This document shows positions 51,288-61,141 of a DNA stretch of 64,000 nucleotides, piece by piece; the first letter of the stretch is position 1; each line of letters begins with the position of its first letter. The stretch is from Tritrichomonas musculus. Taxonomy: Eukaryota > Parabasalia > Tritrichomonadida > Tritrichomonadidae. Under the pieces are notes generated by a model that was not told the origin of the DNA, did no database searches, and was given only the letters and a program-made list of their open reading frames with translations. The stretch spans positions 2,480,001 through 2,544,000 of the forward strand of contig JAPFFF010000012.1 in NCBI GenBank assembly GCA_039105265.1, in the 5' to 3' direction. The translations under genes and the position numbers were made by a program.

Positions 51288-53621
51288 AAATAAAAATTGA
51301 AGTTCGTTTTAATAAAAAATCATTTTCAATTAAAATGAGATTTTGTTTGAATCTAAATTTTGTAAAAATGGCATTTTTTGGAAAAAATGTTATTTATGAC
51401 CGTAAATTTTAATACAAAATTGAATTCAGTTTATGAAGAGTTTATATTTTTGATGCTTTAAATTTGTTCATTTTAATAATGTAACTCATTGTTTTAATGT
51501 GGGCAGTTTTAGTTTAATTATGAAAATGATTTGATTGATTGTACACCTCATTTTGATCAAAAAGTTAAAAATTTGTCCTTTCAAGATGTGATTGTTGATA
51601 AAATTAAATGTATTTCAAATAAAATCAAATTTTATGAGAAAATTCGTTTTTTTCCAAATATTGAGCAATTTGAATTTATGTTAATTTCCATTGAAAGGCA
51701 GAAATAATATGTATGCATGTTGATAATGATATACTTGAAATTAAAAAAAAAACTATTTGTGTCCAATAATAATATTTGAATATTTGTATTCAAATAGCTA
51801 TTATTGTAGTGAATTCAAATTCATTTATATTGCTGATTTACAAATTAATTTATTCTAATTTGTGAGTGGTTAAAAATGATTTTAAAAAATTATAATAATT
51901 TGTGAATAAATCCAGAAAATTCACTGTGAAAGAGATTTCATTAGGGGAATGTGAATACAAATTATTATTGGTTGTGATTGGTTCTGTAAAGATTGGTGTA
52001 AGATTCATTATACATTATTAATAATACTTTATTTAAGGGTAAAGTTGGCTTTTCTCAACTTTTCCCCACTTTTTGTAATATCTTTCAAAATATTCTATGA
52101 GTTTTTGCTAATGGCAAATTAGAAATTCCTTTAAAATATGATAAATATTTATATATCTTTTCAAATAAAAATTTTAAATTAATTATTTTATATATATATA
52201 CATTAATATATATATTTGATTTGTTTAATGTTTTGTTAAAATATATTTTATATTATAAACAAGAGAATTTGTAAAAATATCAATTTTTTTACATTTCAAT
52301 TGCCTCAAATAATTGAATAAAAAAAACATTCTTTCAAAAAATTGAGAATATTTTTCATTTATATAAAAATACTTTTATTTAGCCATTTTGAATATCTATA
52401 AATATATATGATATCTAAATATTTAATATATTTTGTTGCGTGCTAATATACAATTATAGATTATATTTGTTCAAAAATTAAACATAATTGTCAGATTATC
52501 TCTATATTTTTCTGGCATAAAGAATTAAATATTATATCTAGGTAATAAATATAATATTATATGACATAGATTGATCAAATATCTTTATTTTATGCCAGTA
52601 TTTATAAATTAAATTAATTAAATTTTTATCAAATACTCCAATGATATGATTATTAATGTAATATTTATAAATATAACATTATAAATAAATATTAATAGTT
52701 GATCCAATTTATATCCAAAGATACTAATAAAAAAATAATCAAATAAATTCTATATATTATATTTCAGTTTTTGAATTAAAATAAGGGTTAGCACTCTCAA
52801 AATTAGTAATTCTTTCTCACAAATTGTATAAATATTATCATGCAAATATAACTATTATTTTGATTGATTATATTAATTAATAAAAAACAAATCTGTTATA
52901 AATTTCATATTTTGAGAAAAAATTAATAATTTAAACTGATTTTGAATTCATATGTTTTTATCTCTTTATATAGTTAATTAGCATATTATCAATATTATTA
53001 ATTAAACATATATATAAATTGTTTATATATATATATCAAATATATATATGTAATATAATTTTTTTTAAGGATCTTGAAATAAAAAACTTTAAATAAAAAA
53101 AAAAACGATTACTTTTTTCGATTATTTATCATTTGGGAAAATTCAAATTTGAATTCTCCAAATTCGAACAAAGAGTCCATGAACAGCAATCAAAATACCA
53201 AAAAAAAATCAACAAAAGAGTCTAACCTTTCATATTCTTTCAGTTTTTTCAAATCCATATGTATATCCCATACAATAGGTTCTTGACCAAACGCCAGTTA
53301 TACTACTATTGATCTCCTATTTATCTCTAGTTTCATATCCAAGTGTTAAAAACCTCTAGAAATGCTTCTATCATCCATATTTTTCAATATTTTTTTTCTT
53401 TTATTTTCATAAGATTAAAAATGTAAACCATAGAAAAATACATATAATTTGTATAAACTTTTGAATTTTATTTTTTTTTTATTTTTAAAATATCTCTTAT
53501 AGAATAAATAGATTTATATAAACATAATAAAGCAAAAGATATGGAGAATAAAAAGTAAATAAATGTAATAAGAAGAATGTTTATTATCAAATAATTGTTT
53601 GATGATCATCAATTGATTTCG
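51288..53621. other. 2.3-kb AT-rich region, one short open remnant, no clear gene
   Basis: A stretch at 51513-51707 on the plus strand is open for 64 codons with protein-like content (DLIDCTPHFDQKVKNLSFQ and onwards to EFMLISIERQK-stop). It follows directly on a stop and has no early ATG, so it looks like a gene remnant. The remainder is very AT-rich with no inverted pair or tandem repeat that I could support. Confidence 0.4.
51295..51300 (-). promoter_or_regulatory. Initiator-like TCAATT before the kinase
   Basis: On the minus strand TCAATT begins 13 bases before the ATG at 51287, consistent with the short-leader pattern of the other genes. Confidence 0.35.
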
Positions 53622-54839
53622 TCAAACAAGCTTAAAAGAAAATCTTTTTTGAATTAAAATGTTCATGTTGACTAGTCTGGTTACCTGCGATCTAATTACG
53701 AATTGAGGTCGAGCATATTTGCTTGTGTCAAAGTATGTAGTAATATATTTCATTATTTTGTTGTACGGCACAAATGGCTTATCTTCAGTGGCTAATGCTG
53801 ATATAGCATCAATAATCAATTGCTGTACGGGTGAAAACTTCCCTTTTCGTCTTTTGTTTCGCACATCCATTGAAGAAATATCTTCAAGCATGTCATCAGC
53901 ATAATTGTGTACCATCTTATCTTTTGAACTGACTTTGTACTTATTGGCTTTTATTTTTCTTTTGATTGCTCTTTTCTTTTTATATGCATCTGTTTTTGTT
54001 GTTGTGGCTTTCTTTCTTTTTGTTTCTACCAAAGCTTTTTCATGTAACATTACATGATTAGGAAGTGTTAACTGAAAAGAATCAAAGATCGCTTTTTTCC
54101 AATATGGAACATTCCATTTGATGATTGATACATATGCACGGATTCTCCAGCTAATTCTAAAGGCTGTGTTTTTGCTGGCTATTGAAGCACGAGAATGGTT
54201 AAACGACTCAATTGGGTTGGTAGTATACTCTGGATCAACTTTACTAAATGTATCAGATATGTCTGAGATTAATTCATCTAGTGTTTTTAATGCTTTAGCA
54301 TTATATTCTGGGTCCAGATCCTCATGTTCAATAAAATAGTTTGGCATGCTTTCCCATTTCTGGAGTTTTTCTTCATTATTAAAATTTTTGTCATGTAGTA
54401 AAATTGAAAAAAAATTTTGAATTAATTCATTAAGGTTTTTCAAATCTTGATCGTTCATGCAAATTTGATTTATAATTTTCTTGGTTTTTTTGCATAAATG
54501 ATTTGTGTCAAATTTAATTTTGGCAAGAGGAAGTTTTTCTGATATTAATTTATGATCTGTGAGATCGCAATCATGAATGAAAGTTAGATTGCTTAAGGAG
54601 TCTATTTGTGTCCTTTCGATGATATGGTTCAATGAAATGCCTTCCATATTTTTTGAATGCTTTTCTGTGGAACTTAAAGAGGCAGCTTGTTCTTTCCCAT
54701 GGTGAACAAGATGGAAACAAATAATGAAGTTAGTCTTTAAATCCATTAAAATTCCAAGGCAGTGTTGACCATTTCTTCGGTGGCTCCACGAAGCATCGAA
54801 GCCTAATTTTATTTGAGTGGTTTTTTTCAGTTCATCCAA
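53622..54839 (-). CDS. Truncated MULE-like DDE transposase with linker-histone-like C-terminus
   Basis: The frame of about 405 residues has no ATG at its 5' end, where a hairpin element abuts it, so it is truncated. GFDASWSHRRNGQHCLG, SKNMEGISLNHIIER and FIHDCDLTDHKLI follow the order of Mutator-related (Mutsu-type) catalytic domains: first Asp, the M-E-G motif, then the second Asp. NPIESFNHSRA supplies a later Glu. Residues 275-325 are a Lys-rich linker (RKKATTTKTDAYKKKRAIKR). Residues 334-405 (FSPVQQLIIDAISALATED, then PQFVIRSQVTRLVNMN and FSFKLV) resemble the winged-helix globular domain of histones H1/H5. Such a tail could bind nucleosomal or AT-rich DNA. Both family assignments are by eye. 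The N-terminal DNA-binding part is missing. Confidence 0.7.
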   Translation of the reverse strand: MDELKKTTQIKLGFDASWSHRRNGQHCLGILMDLKTNFIICFHLVHHGKEQAASLSSTEKHSKNMEGISLNHIIERTQIDSLSNLTFIHDCDLTDHKLISEKLPLAKIKFDTNHLCKKTKKIINQICMNDQDLKNLNELIQNFFSILLHDKNFNNEEKLQKWESMPNYFIEHEDLDPEYNAKALKTLDELISDISDTFSKVDPEYTTNPIESFNHSRASIASKNTAFRISWRIRAYVSIIKWNVPYWKKAIFDSFQLTLPNHVMLHEKALVETKRKKATTTKTDAYKKKRAIKRKIKANKYKVSSKDKMVHNYADDMLEDISSMDVRNKRRKGKFSPVQQLIIDAISALATEDKPFVPYNKIMKYITTYFDTSKYARPQFVIRSQVTRLVNMNILIQKRFSFKLV

Positions 54840-54997
54840 TTTATTTATTTTTCTATGAGATAAAAAAAACCAATTAAAAATTTAAATTTTTAATAAATTA
54901 CGATGAAAAATTCACATAAAATAATTTTAGCGGTAATCAAATTATATCTAAAATTTTTAATTGGTTTTTATCTCATAGAAAAATAAATATATTGGAA
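54836..54997. mobile_element. Short hairpin-forming element (~160 bp)
   Basis: The two arms are about 45 bp and nearly perfect inverses, sharing TTTTTCTATGAGATAAAAA and CAATTAAAAATTT. They begin and end in CCAAT/ATTGG. It sits exactly at the 5' edge of the transposase frame, so it may have replaced or displaced the start of that gene. Confidence 0.55.
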
Positions 54998-55389
54998 TAT
55001 ATTTGTCCAATATAATATATTTGTATAATAAAATGTTTTTAAAAGTTATTAATTATTATAAAAATCTCTAAAATTCTTGAACTTCATCTCTAATTCAAGT
55101 GATCTTAGTACATTCTATACAAATCGTATTGAACTCAGTTTTTATATCAAATATGTAGTATTATTTCTCTGTTATCAACAATATAGTGAGAAATAATTAT
55201 TATTGTTGATAACTTAGAAGTATTAATTCAAATGTAGTTTTTTAATTAGCAAAAGAAATAGATTCTTAATAATGGATATTTTGGTGCTTATTATATTGCA
55301 AAAAGCATAAAATTAAATGAAAAACTATTCAAAATCTCAATAAATTTTAATTTAATGAAAAAATTGAATTGATTATTTTTACAAATTCA
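54998..55389. other. Upstream region of the syntaxin gene, with a palindrome
   Basis: GTTATCAACAATA and its inverse TATTGTTGATAAC at 55171-55213 form a 13-bp stem about 180 bp before the syntaxin ATG. Its role is unknown. The rest is AT-rich. Confidence 0.5.
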
Positions 55390-56280
55390 ATGGTTGACGT
55401 ACTTGCAACTTTGCGTTCTAATACACCAGGGATAAAGCCTGAGCCTCTCCCTCCTTTAAACGATCAAGATGATCCTTATGCTCCATTTTGGGATAAACAA
55501 AGTAAAATTCAATCTAAAATCACTGAGATTGATTATGCAGTTGGAGAAATCGAACAAATTGATGAAGAAATGCACAATACTAGTGATAAAGAACAAGTAG
55601 CAGAATGTAGGAAACAATTAAATTCAAAAATGGCTGAAATAAATAATAGTGGTAATTCAATTAGGCAAGATCTCGAAGAATTAAAAGATATTATTCAAAA
55701 AGAAGAAAAAGATAATCCTGATTCGGCTGATGCTCGACTGATGCAAAATCATTTCCATCTTCTTAACAACAATTTTGCAAATACTATTAACAATTTTCAA
55801 TCAGTTCAATCAGAAATTAAGAAAAAATTAGCACAACAACTAATCCGTCATTGTAGAATTGCAGGTAAAAATGATTTGACTGAAGAGCAAGCTGAAGAGA
55901 TTGTTCAATCAAACCCAGAAAAATTAAATGAAAATATGTTTGAAACTATGGGAGAGCAATCGCAGCAGGTTGCTAATATATATAATTCAATTGCATCGCG
56001 CCATCAGGATATTTTAGAAATCGAAGAAAGATTAAATGATATTTTAGATTTATTTATTCAATTTTCAATTGTTGTGCACGATCAAGGACGCCAAGTTGAT
56101 AACATTGGTGAAAATATTTTACAAGCTAAGGATTATGTAAAGAGAGGTACAGTAATGCTCGAAGAAGCAAAGAAAGATCAAAAGAAATCCAGAAAATGTA
56201 TATGGATATTTCTTATATGTGGAATTATCCTTCTTGTTATTGTCATCATCCTAGCTGTTGTTATCCCTTTGAAAAGATAA
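55390..56280 (+). CDS. Syntaxin-like Qa-SNARE, 296 residues
   Basis: ATG at 55390 (MVDVLATLRS) is preferred; the frame is open a few codons upstream but only from a TTG. Residues 30-180 are charged helices matching an N-terminal Habc bundle. The SNARE motif at about 205-262 (ILEIEERLNDILDLFIQF, then IVVHDQGRQVDNI and ILQAKDYVKRGTVML) aligns with syntaxin 1, and the Gln in HDQGRQ falls at the ionic zero layer, making it a Q-SNARE. A basic patch (KKDQKKSRK) precedes a single C-terminal membrane anchor (IWIFLICGIILLVIVIILAV). It would act in membrane fusion on the secretory or endocytic route. The compartment cannot be told. An initiator-like ATTCA lies directly before the ATG. Confidence 0.95.
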   Translation: MVDVLATLRSNTPGIKPEPLPPLNDQDDPYAPFWDKQSKIQSKITEIDYAVGEIEQIDEEMHNTSDKEQVAECRKQLNSKMAEINNSGNSIRQDLEELKDIIQKEEKDNPDSADARLMQNHFHLLNNNFANTINNFQSVQSEIKKKLAQQLIRHCRIAGKNDLTEEQAEEIVQSNPEKLNENMFETMGEQSQQVANIYNSIASRHQDILEIEERLNDILDLFIQFSIVVHDQGRQVDNIGENILQAKDYVKRGTVMLEEAKKDQKKSRKCIWIFLICGIILLVIVIILAVVIPLKR

Positions 56281-56639
56281 TTATTTTATATTTTGATTGC
56301 ATAGGTTTTTATAATATTAATAAAGTTAGTATTATTTTGTGCGATTTCGTTTTAATGTGTTAATATTGTATTCCAATGAAATTAAATAATAATAATAATA
56401 ATAATAGATTCTTGAAAAATCATAAAATATATTAGATTCGTATTTCTTAATGCTATAATAAAATGTGGTTCACATAAGTTGTTTGGTCAAATATAAAGAT
56501 CTTGTCCAATATAAAAATTTTGAGGAATTTGATGGAGAAACTTTTTCTAAAAATTCAAAAAAAATATTCTATGAATTCAAAAAAACAAAAAAAACTGTTA
56601 AGGTCAATATATTTATCGTTTTATATTTTAGCCGTAAAA
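56281..56639. other. Intergenic, contains an AAT microsatellite
   Basis: An (AAT)n run lies at about 56388-56405. Upstream open codons before 56640 read as Lys/Ile-rich translated AT DNA. No other feature is seen. Confidence 0.6.
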
Positions 56640-57542
56640 ATGGCTTTTAGGCCTTCTTACCAAGCCGGAGGCTACCCACCTGGTCCTCCCATTGGCGATG
56701 GCCAAAATAATAATAAGAGAAATGGGCAAAGAGTTATCTCTCAAGGAAATATGAGTCCTCAAGCAATTGCTTATATTGATCAAACTTCAAATCCTCAATT
56801 AAGTTATACATATGTCAATCCGATGCAGCAGCAGCAACCGTTACAGCAAGTTCAGCAAGTTCCCCCCTATGGTCGAGCAGTTGGTGGAGCAGGCCCTCAA
56901 GCCATTGGAGGAAACATTCATGTCCTTAGTGGGCCCCCTCCATCGCAGCCCCCACAAATTCAAGCGATTACTTCAGCACCTGGTAATTCAGCTTCATCAC
57001 CGCCTACATACGTCGTTTCTGGAAATTATATAACGGCACCACCAAATCCTTATCAATATCATATTTATACAAATGCTCAAAATAAACAAATACCACCAAA
57101 TGCAATCGCTGCGCAAATTCCACAGAATATGGCCTATACACAAATTATTCCTGAAGGTGTTATTACTGACGGTGACTCAATCTATCAATCAAAACAGCAA
57201 TATATGTCAAGATCGCCAAAGCCAATTCAAGCTCCGACTCATTTACCCCCGCCTCAAATCCAGCAAATTCCACTTAAAAATGTTAAACCAGAGATTAATA
57301 TGCAATCAACTTCGCAAATGCAGCAGCATTATGGAATGGGTATGGCAAATAATCAAATGCGCCAACCGCCTCCACAGCAGCAGCAAATGATTCAACAACA
57401 AGATAACGAAGGTTTATTAACTTCAGAAAGTTTCAAACCAAATATGAAGCAACCTCCAGGATTATTTAATATTGTTCCTAGAGGGAATCTTCCTGCTATT
57501 AATTTCGTTTGTGATGTAAACTCATGTTATGGAACGGAATAA
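56640..57542 (+). CDS. Pro/Gln-rich low-complexity protein, 300 residues
   Basis: ATG at 56640 (MAFRPSYQAGGYPPGPP) is chosen. The frame extends 46 codons upstream, but those are Lys/Leu-rich from AT DNA and begin at TTG. Composition shifts sharply to Pro, Gln, Ser and Asn from this Met onward, with higher G+C. There are runs of QQQQ, repeated PPPxxQ, and no hydrophobic segment until a compact C-terminus (GLFNIVPRGNLPAINFVCD) that may be an ordered motif. Proteins of this kind are often scaffolds, RNA-binding partners or condensate formers. No family is recognised. It follows the syntaxin gene in the same direction, separated by about 360 bp. Confidence 0.8.
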   Translation: MAFRPSYQAGGYPPGPPIGDGQNNNKRNGQRVISQGNMSPQAIAYIDQTSNPQLSYTYVNPMQQQQPLQQVQQVPPYGRAVGGAGPQAIGGNIHVLSGPPPSQPPQIQAITSAPGNSASSPPTYVVSGNYITAPPNPYQYHIYTNAQNKQIPPNAIAAQIPQNMAYTQIIPEGVITDGDSIYQSKQQYMSRSPKPIQAPTHLPPPQIQQIPLKNVKPEINMQSTSQMQQHYGMGMANNQMRQPPPQQQQMIQQQDNEGLLTSESFKPNMKQPPGLFNIVPRGNLPAINFVCDVNSCYGTE

Positions 57543-57801
57543 AATTATAAATATTATAAAGTAATAAAAAGTATCTATTATTATTTTTTGAACTCCTATG
57601 ATTTTTAAGGTTATCTAAAAGTTTTATAGCATTATTCTATTTAAAAAAAAGTTGGATGGTAATTATATTTAAATTAAAAAAATAAAAAGTATTTTAAAGT
57701 AAGAATAGTTTTAATTAAATATATATACACATAACGCATAGAAAGTATAAACAGGAAAGTTGACGTATCATTATCTTCTGATATATCAAATTATAAAATT
57801 G

Positions 57802-59121
57802 TTAAAAATCTTCAAAATCTGTATCAAGATCGCTATCATCGGTAAATACGTTAATTGCATATAAGTTAATAAGAGAAGGAGCAATATTTACTGGTGATTT
57901 CTGATTTCGAGAATTCTTGATTGAGGATATTCTAGAAACAGAAGCTGATGAGCTTAAAGCTCGATGAGCTCTTTTTCTTTTCTGTGTTCTCGAACTTTTT
58001 GAAGCATAACTAACAATTATTTCTGGTATTTTGTATGATTCCTCTATCATGTTAAGTAGTTTTTCTGATTGCTGTTCACTCAATTCAGATGGCCTATTAC
58101 TGAATTCGTTATCATTAGGCAATTTTTGGTTGCAAGAATTTTGTTCATTCTTAATGCTTGAATCGTTCTGAGTATCATTTTGCAAATTATCCCATACTCT
58201 TGGAGGCCAAAATTTAGGTTTTGGTTGATATACGTTAACTTGTTTATAATTATCAAATCTTTTCACTTCTTCTTTTGAAAAAACGGTGCAATTCATTTCT
58301 TCAGCTGCCTTAATTGCAAGTGCTGGATGGAGATGAAGATCATCGCATCCCATTTGAATTCGAGCTTCATAAAGTTCAAGAGTTTGGTGAGATTTAATCT
58401 GATCAAAGTCATCAAGGTTTATTTCTTTTTCATTTTCCAAAACCACAAATGAATGAGAACGTTTAATCGAAGAGCCACTGGGATCAGAAGAAGAACGAAT
58501 ATCAAGTGAAGGAACTGTCACAGGCTGAAGTAATTCACACATGGGTGTAAAAGATCTTCTTACGTATTTTCTATTATCAAATTTAAAGGCACATTTTTTC
58601 TTTTTGGTTTTTATTACTGTAGACGATTCATTTTCAGAAGAAGACTTTAAGATAGAATTCGAAGAATGATTTTTGTTATTGTTTGAATTTGACTTACTTT
58701 GTGAGTTATTTTTTGTTCTTTTATTGTTTGAAGCAGCAGAAGCAGCACAGAATAAAACAGCGTTTGTTGCCAAACTGAAATTGAAATTGACAAGTGAGCC
58801 TAAATTTATTGCTGAAAGCGATGATGATGGTTGTTGTTGTGTCTGAAATGATTTTGTGGATAATGAAAAAGAAGATGATGTAGATGAGGTTGGAGGTGAT
58901 GATGATAAAGGTGATGATGCGGCTGAAGAATCACTAGATAAGTTCAAATTAACTCTTGAGGTCTGTTTTTGCGATAGCATATTTGTCGATGATGAATGAT
59001 TTGATTGTTGAAGTGATGAATTTTGAAGCAATTTATTACGCATAAGGCTCATTATCTTCTGTATTGTTGGGCAGAGTTTTTCATTAAGTTGAGCAATCGA
59101 GGATGGTTTGGGTTGATCCAT
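57802..59121 (-). CDS. Ser/Asn-rich hypothetical protein, 439 residues
   Basis: ATG is at 59121 (MDQPKPSSIAQLNEKLCPTI). A short helical N-terminus (IQKIMSLMRNKLLQ) is followed by a long Ser/Gln/Asn-rich disordered region to about residue 165. A more ordered basic block follows (KKKKCAFKFDNRKYVRRSF, then MCELLQPVTVPSLDI), then an acidic/helical segment (LDDFDQIKSHQTLELYEARI, then LHPALAIKAAEEMN) and a basic RTQKRKRAHRAL stretch before an acidic end. The basic clusters could be nuclear localisation signals. No known domain is recognised. It may be a regulatory protein, but that is a guess from composition. Confidence 0.75.
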   Translation of the reverse strand: MDQPKPSSIAQLNEKLCPTIQKIMSLMRNKLLQNSSLQQSNHSSSTNMLSQKQTSRVNLNLSSDSSAASSPLSSSPPTSSTSSSFSLSTKSFQTQQQPSSSLSAINLGSLVNFNFSLATNAVLFCAASAASNNKRTKNNSQSKSNSNNNKNHSSNSILKSSSENESSTVIKTKKKKCAFKFDNRKYVRRSFTPMCELLQPVTVPSLDIRSSSDPSGSSIKRSHSFVVLENEKEINLDDFDQIKSHQTLELYEARIQMGCDDLHLHPALAIKAAEEMNCTVFSKEEVKRFDNYKQVNVYQPKPKFWPPRVWDNLQNDTQNDSSIKNEQNSCNQKLPNDNEFSNRPSELSEQQSEKLLNMIEESYKIPEIIVSYASKSSRTQKRKRAHRALSSSASVSRISSIKNSRNQKSPVNIAPSLINLYAINVFTDDSDLDTDFEDF

Positions 59122-61141
59122 TCGATTGGAAAAAGTTCAATTGATTGAATAATTTTGAATATAATTCAAATTTAATTATTTTTGTGCTTTGTTCAGGTAA
59201 AACTCTAAGCATTATAAATATTTAAAAATATAAAAATAATGGTGTAGTTGATAAAGAAATAAAATATCAACTTTTTAACAGAAAATTGATAGACATTTGA
59301 AATTAATTGAATATAGGGATTGATCAGATCACTAAATAATAACTACGTTTTTCTTCAATAAAATTTCATAAAAATTATTTCTTATCTTTTTATTATTTGT
59401 CCAAAAAAATAATGAAAAAAAAAAATGATATGATATGATACTCACAATTTGAAAACAAACAAAAATGAAAACTTCGATAAAAATATTTAACGTTTTGCGA
59501 TCAGTAATTAATTTTTGGGTATCAATTCAAAATGAATGTATAGGTATAAAGCGCTTATCGAATATTAACAAAAAGCTAAGCTTAATTTCAAAAGTCGATA
59601 AAAATCTGATTTGTTAAAATGAGTTTTTCTTTTGTTAAAAATGAAATTATTTTTTGGATTTGTTTATTTTTTTAAGATCATGTCTAAAAATTGTAATGGC
59701 AAATATATAATTGGTCGAATGGTCATGAACTGAAAAAATGATGAAAGTTAGCTAACAGTGCCAAAAAATTATTATAAAAAAAAAGCTCTATGGAAGATAT
59801 TTCTGAAAGAGAATAATATTTCACATTTTCTAATAATAATATGTTAAAATGTTTTTTCAGTTAAGCGCACCTAAATATTTGCGAGAATAAAATAAATAGC
59901 AAAGTAAAATAAAGTCAGAAACAAGCAAGATTAAAATGTGTATCTAAAAAATGTCAGATTCTATGTAATCACGAATCAATAGTCATTTTTCTATGGTATC
60001 ATAAAATTATCTTTTTAATTCCTAAGTATTAGCAATAAGAAATCTAACATCTGCATGATTCGGAAAAAAAATTAAGTAATTGTACCAAATGATAATTTGA
60101 ATGTGAGAATGTTGCTCATATAAAATGTGCTGTTTGCTTTACAAAGTGAAAAATGCTTCTTTCTTTCTTTTCTGAAAAGGAGATTGATAAAATATAAGAA
60201 TTTATGAATTAAGTTGAAAAAATCATATACTCAAATTGCATATAAAGGAGGCTATATAATGCACAATTTGGACATGAAATACACAAAGAGGAAGTGTAAA
60301 AATGATAATAAATCAACTCTTTTCTGATTTTATTTCAAATCACATATCATTCAATTCCTCAAAAAGAATATTTTTTCAAAAAATTGCATTTATTTATAAG
60401 TTTTGACACAATAATATGATGTGAGAAGGTTGTATTTTGTGGAGAAAATATTTTTTAAAATTTAGCATTAAAGATATTGTACGAATTATTTTTGTCTTTT
60501 TTTTCAAAATATTTCAAAAAGTTTGGAATTGCCGATCAAATTACTATTAAAATAAAAACTTATTAAATAAAAATTCTAAAACAAATATTTGGCTTTATAT
60601 CATGTGTTAGATTATATGAACGATTAAAATTAAATTGTTATTATTTTATTTTAATGTTTGTTTTAAATTATCGATAAATTGATGATTCTTCCAACAATTA
60701 TGAATAAAAATAAATCAAATATGTTCGCGTAAATGTATTTGATCAAGAGATTTTTTGTTAATACTTAAATTGATCTAATAAACTGAAATGAAGCAATATA
60801 CTCAATTTGTTATTGATACATACAAATTTTTTTGATAAATATATATAAATCTGGAAAGAAAAAGGAAGTAACAAATTAAAAATATAGAAATTAAGATTTT
60901 TTAAGATTTTTAAGCTGAAAATTCTAAATGAAATTGAAATCAGTAAAATTTGTTGATTCAACTGAAAGGGATTGTCTTGTTGAACCTTTCTATGTATATA
61001 AGCTCCAATGATGGGATGATTGAAATTATTTAATTAAACATTTTTAAAGGATGAAATAACTTCAATACTCAAGTAGCAAAAGCAATAAAATTGAAGATAA
61101 CAAACAATTTTACTAATCTATCATTAAAAAAAAATAAATAA
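59122..61141. other. 2-kb AT-rich intergenic, no gene
   Basis: This lies between a gene that starts at 59121 and the end of the PP2A gene at 61142. Short frames have no convincing start or composition. No tandem or inverted repeat stands out. Confidence 0.55.
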
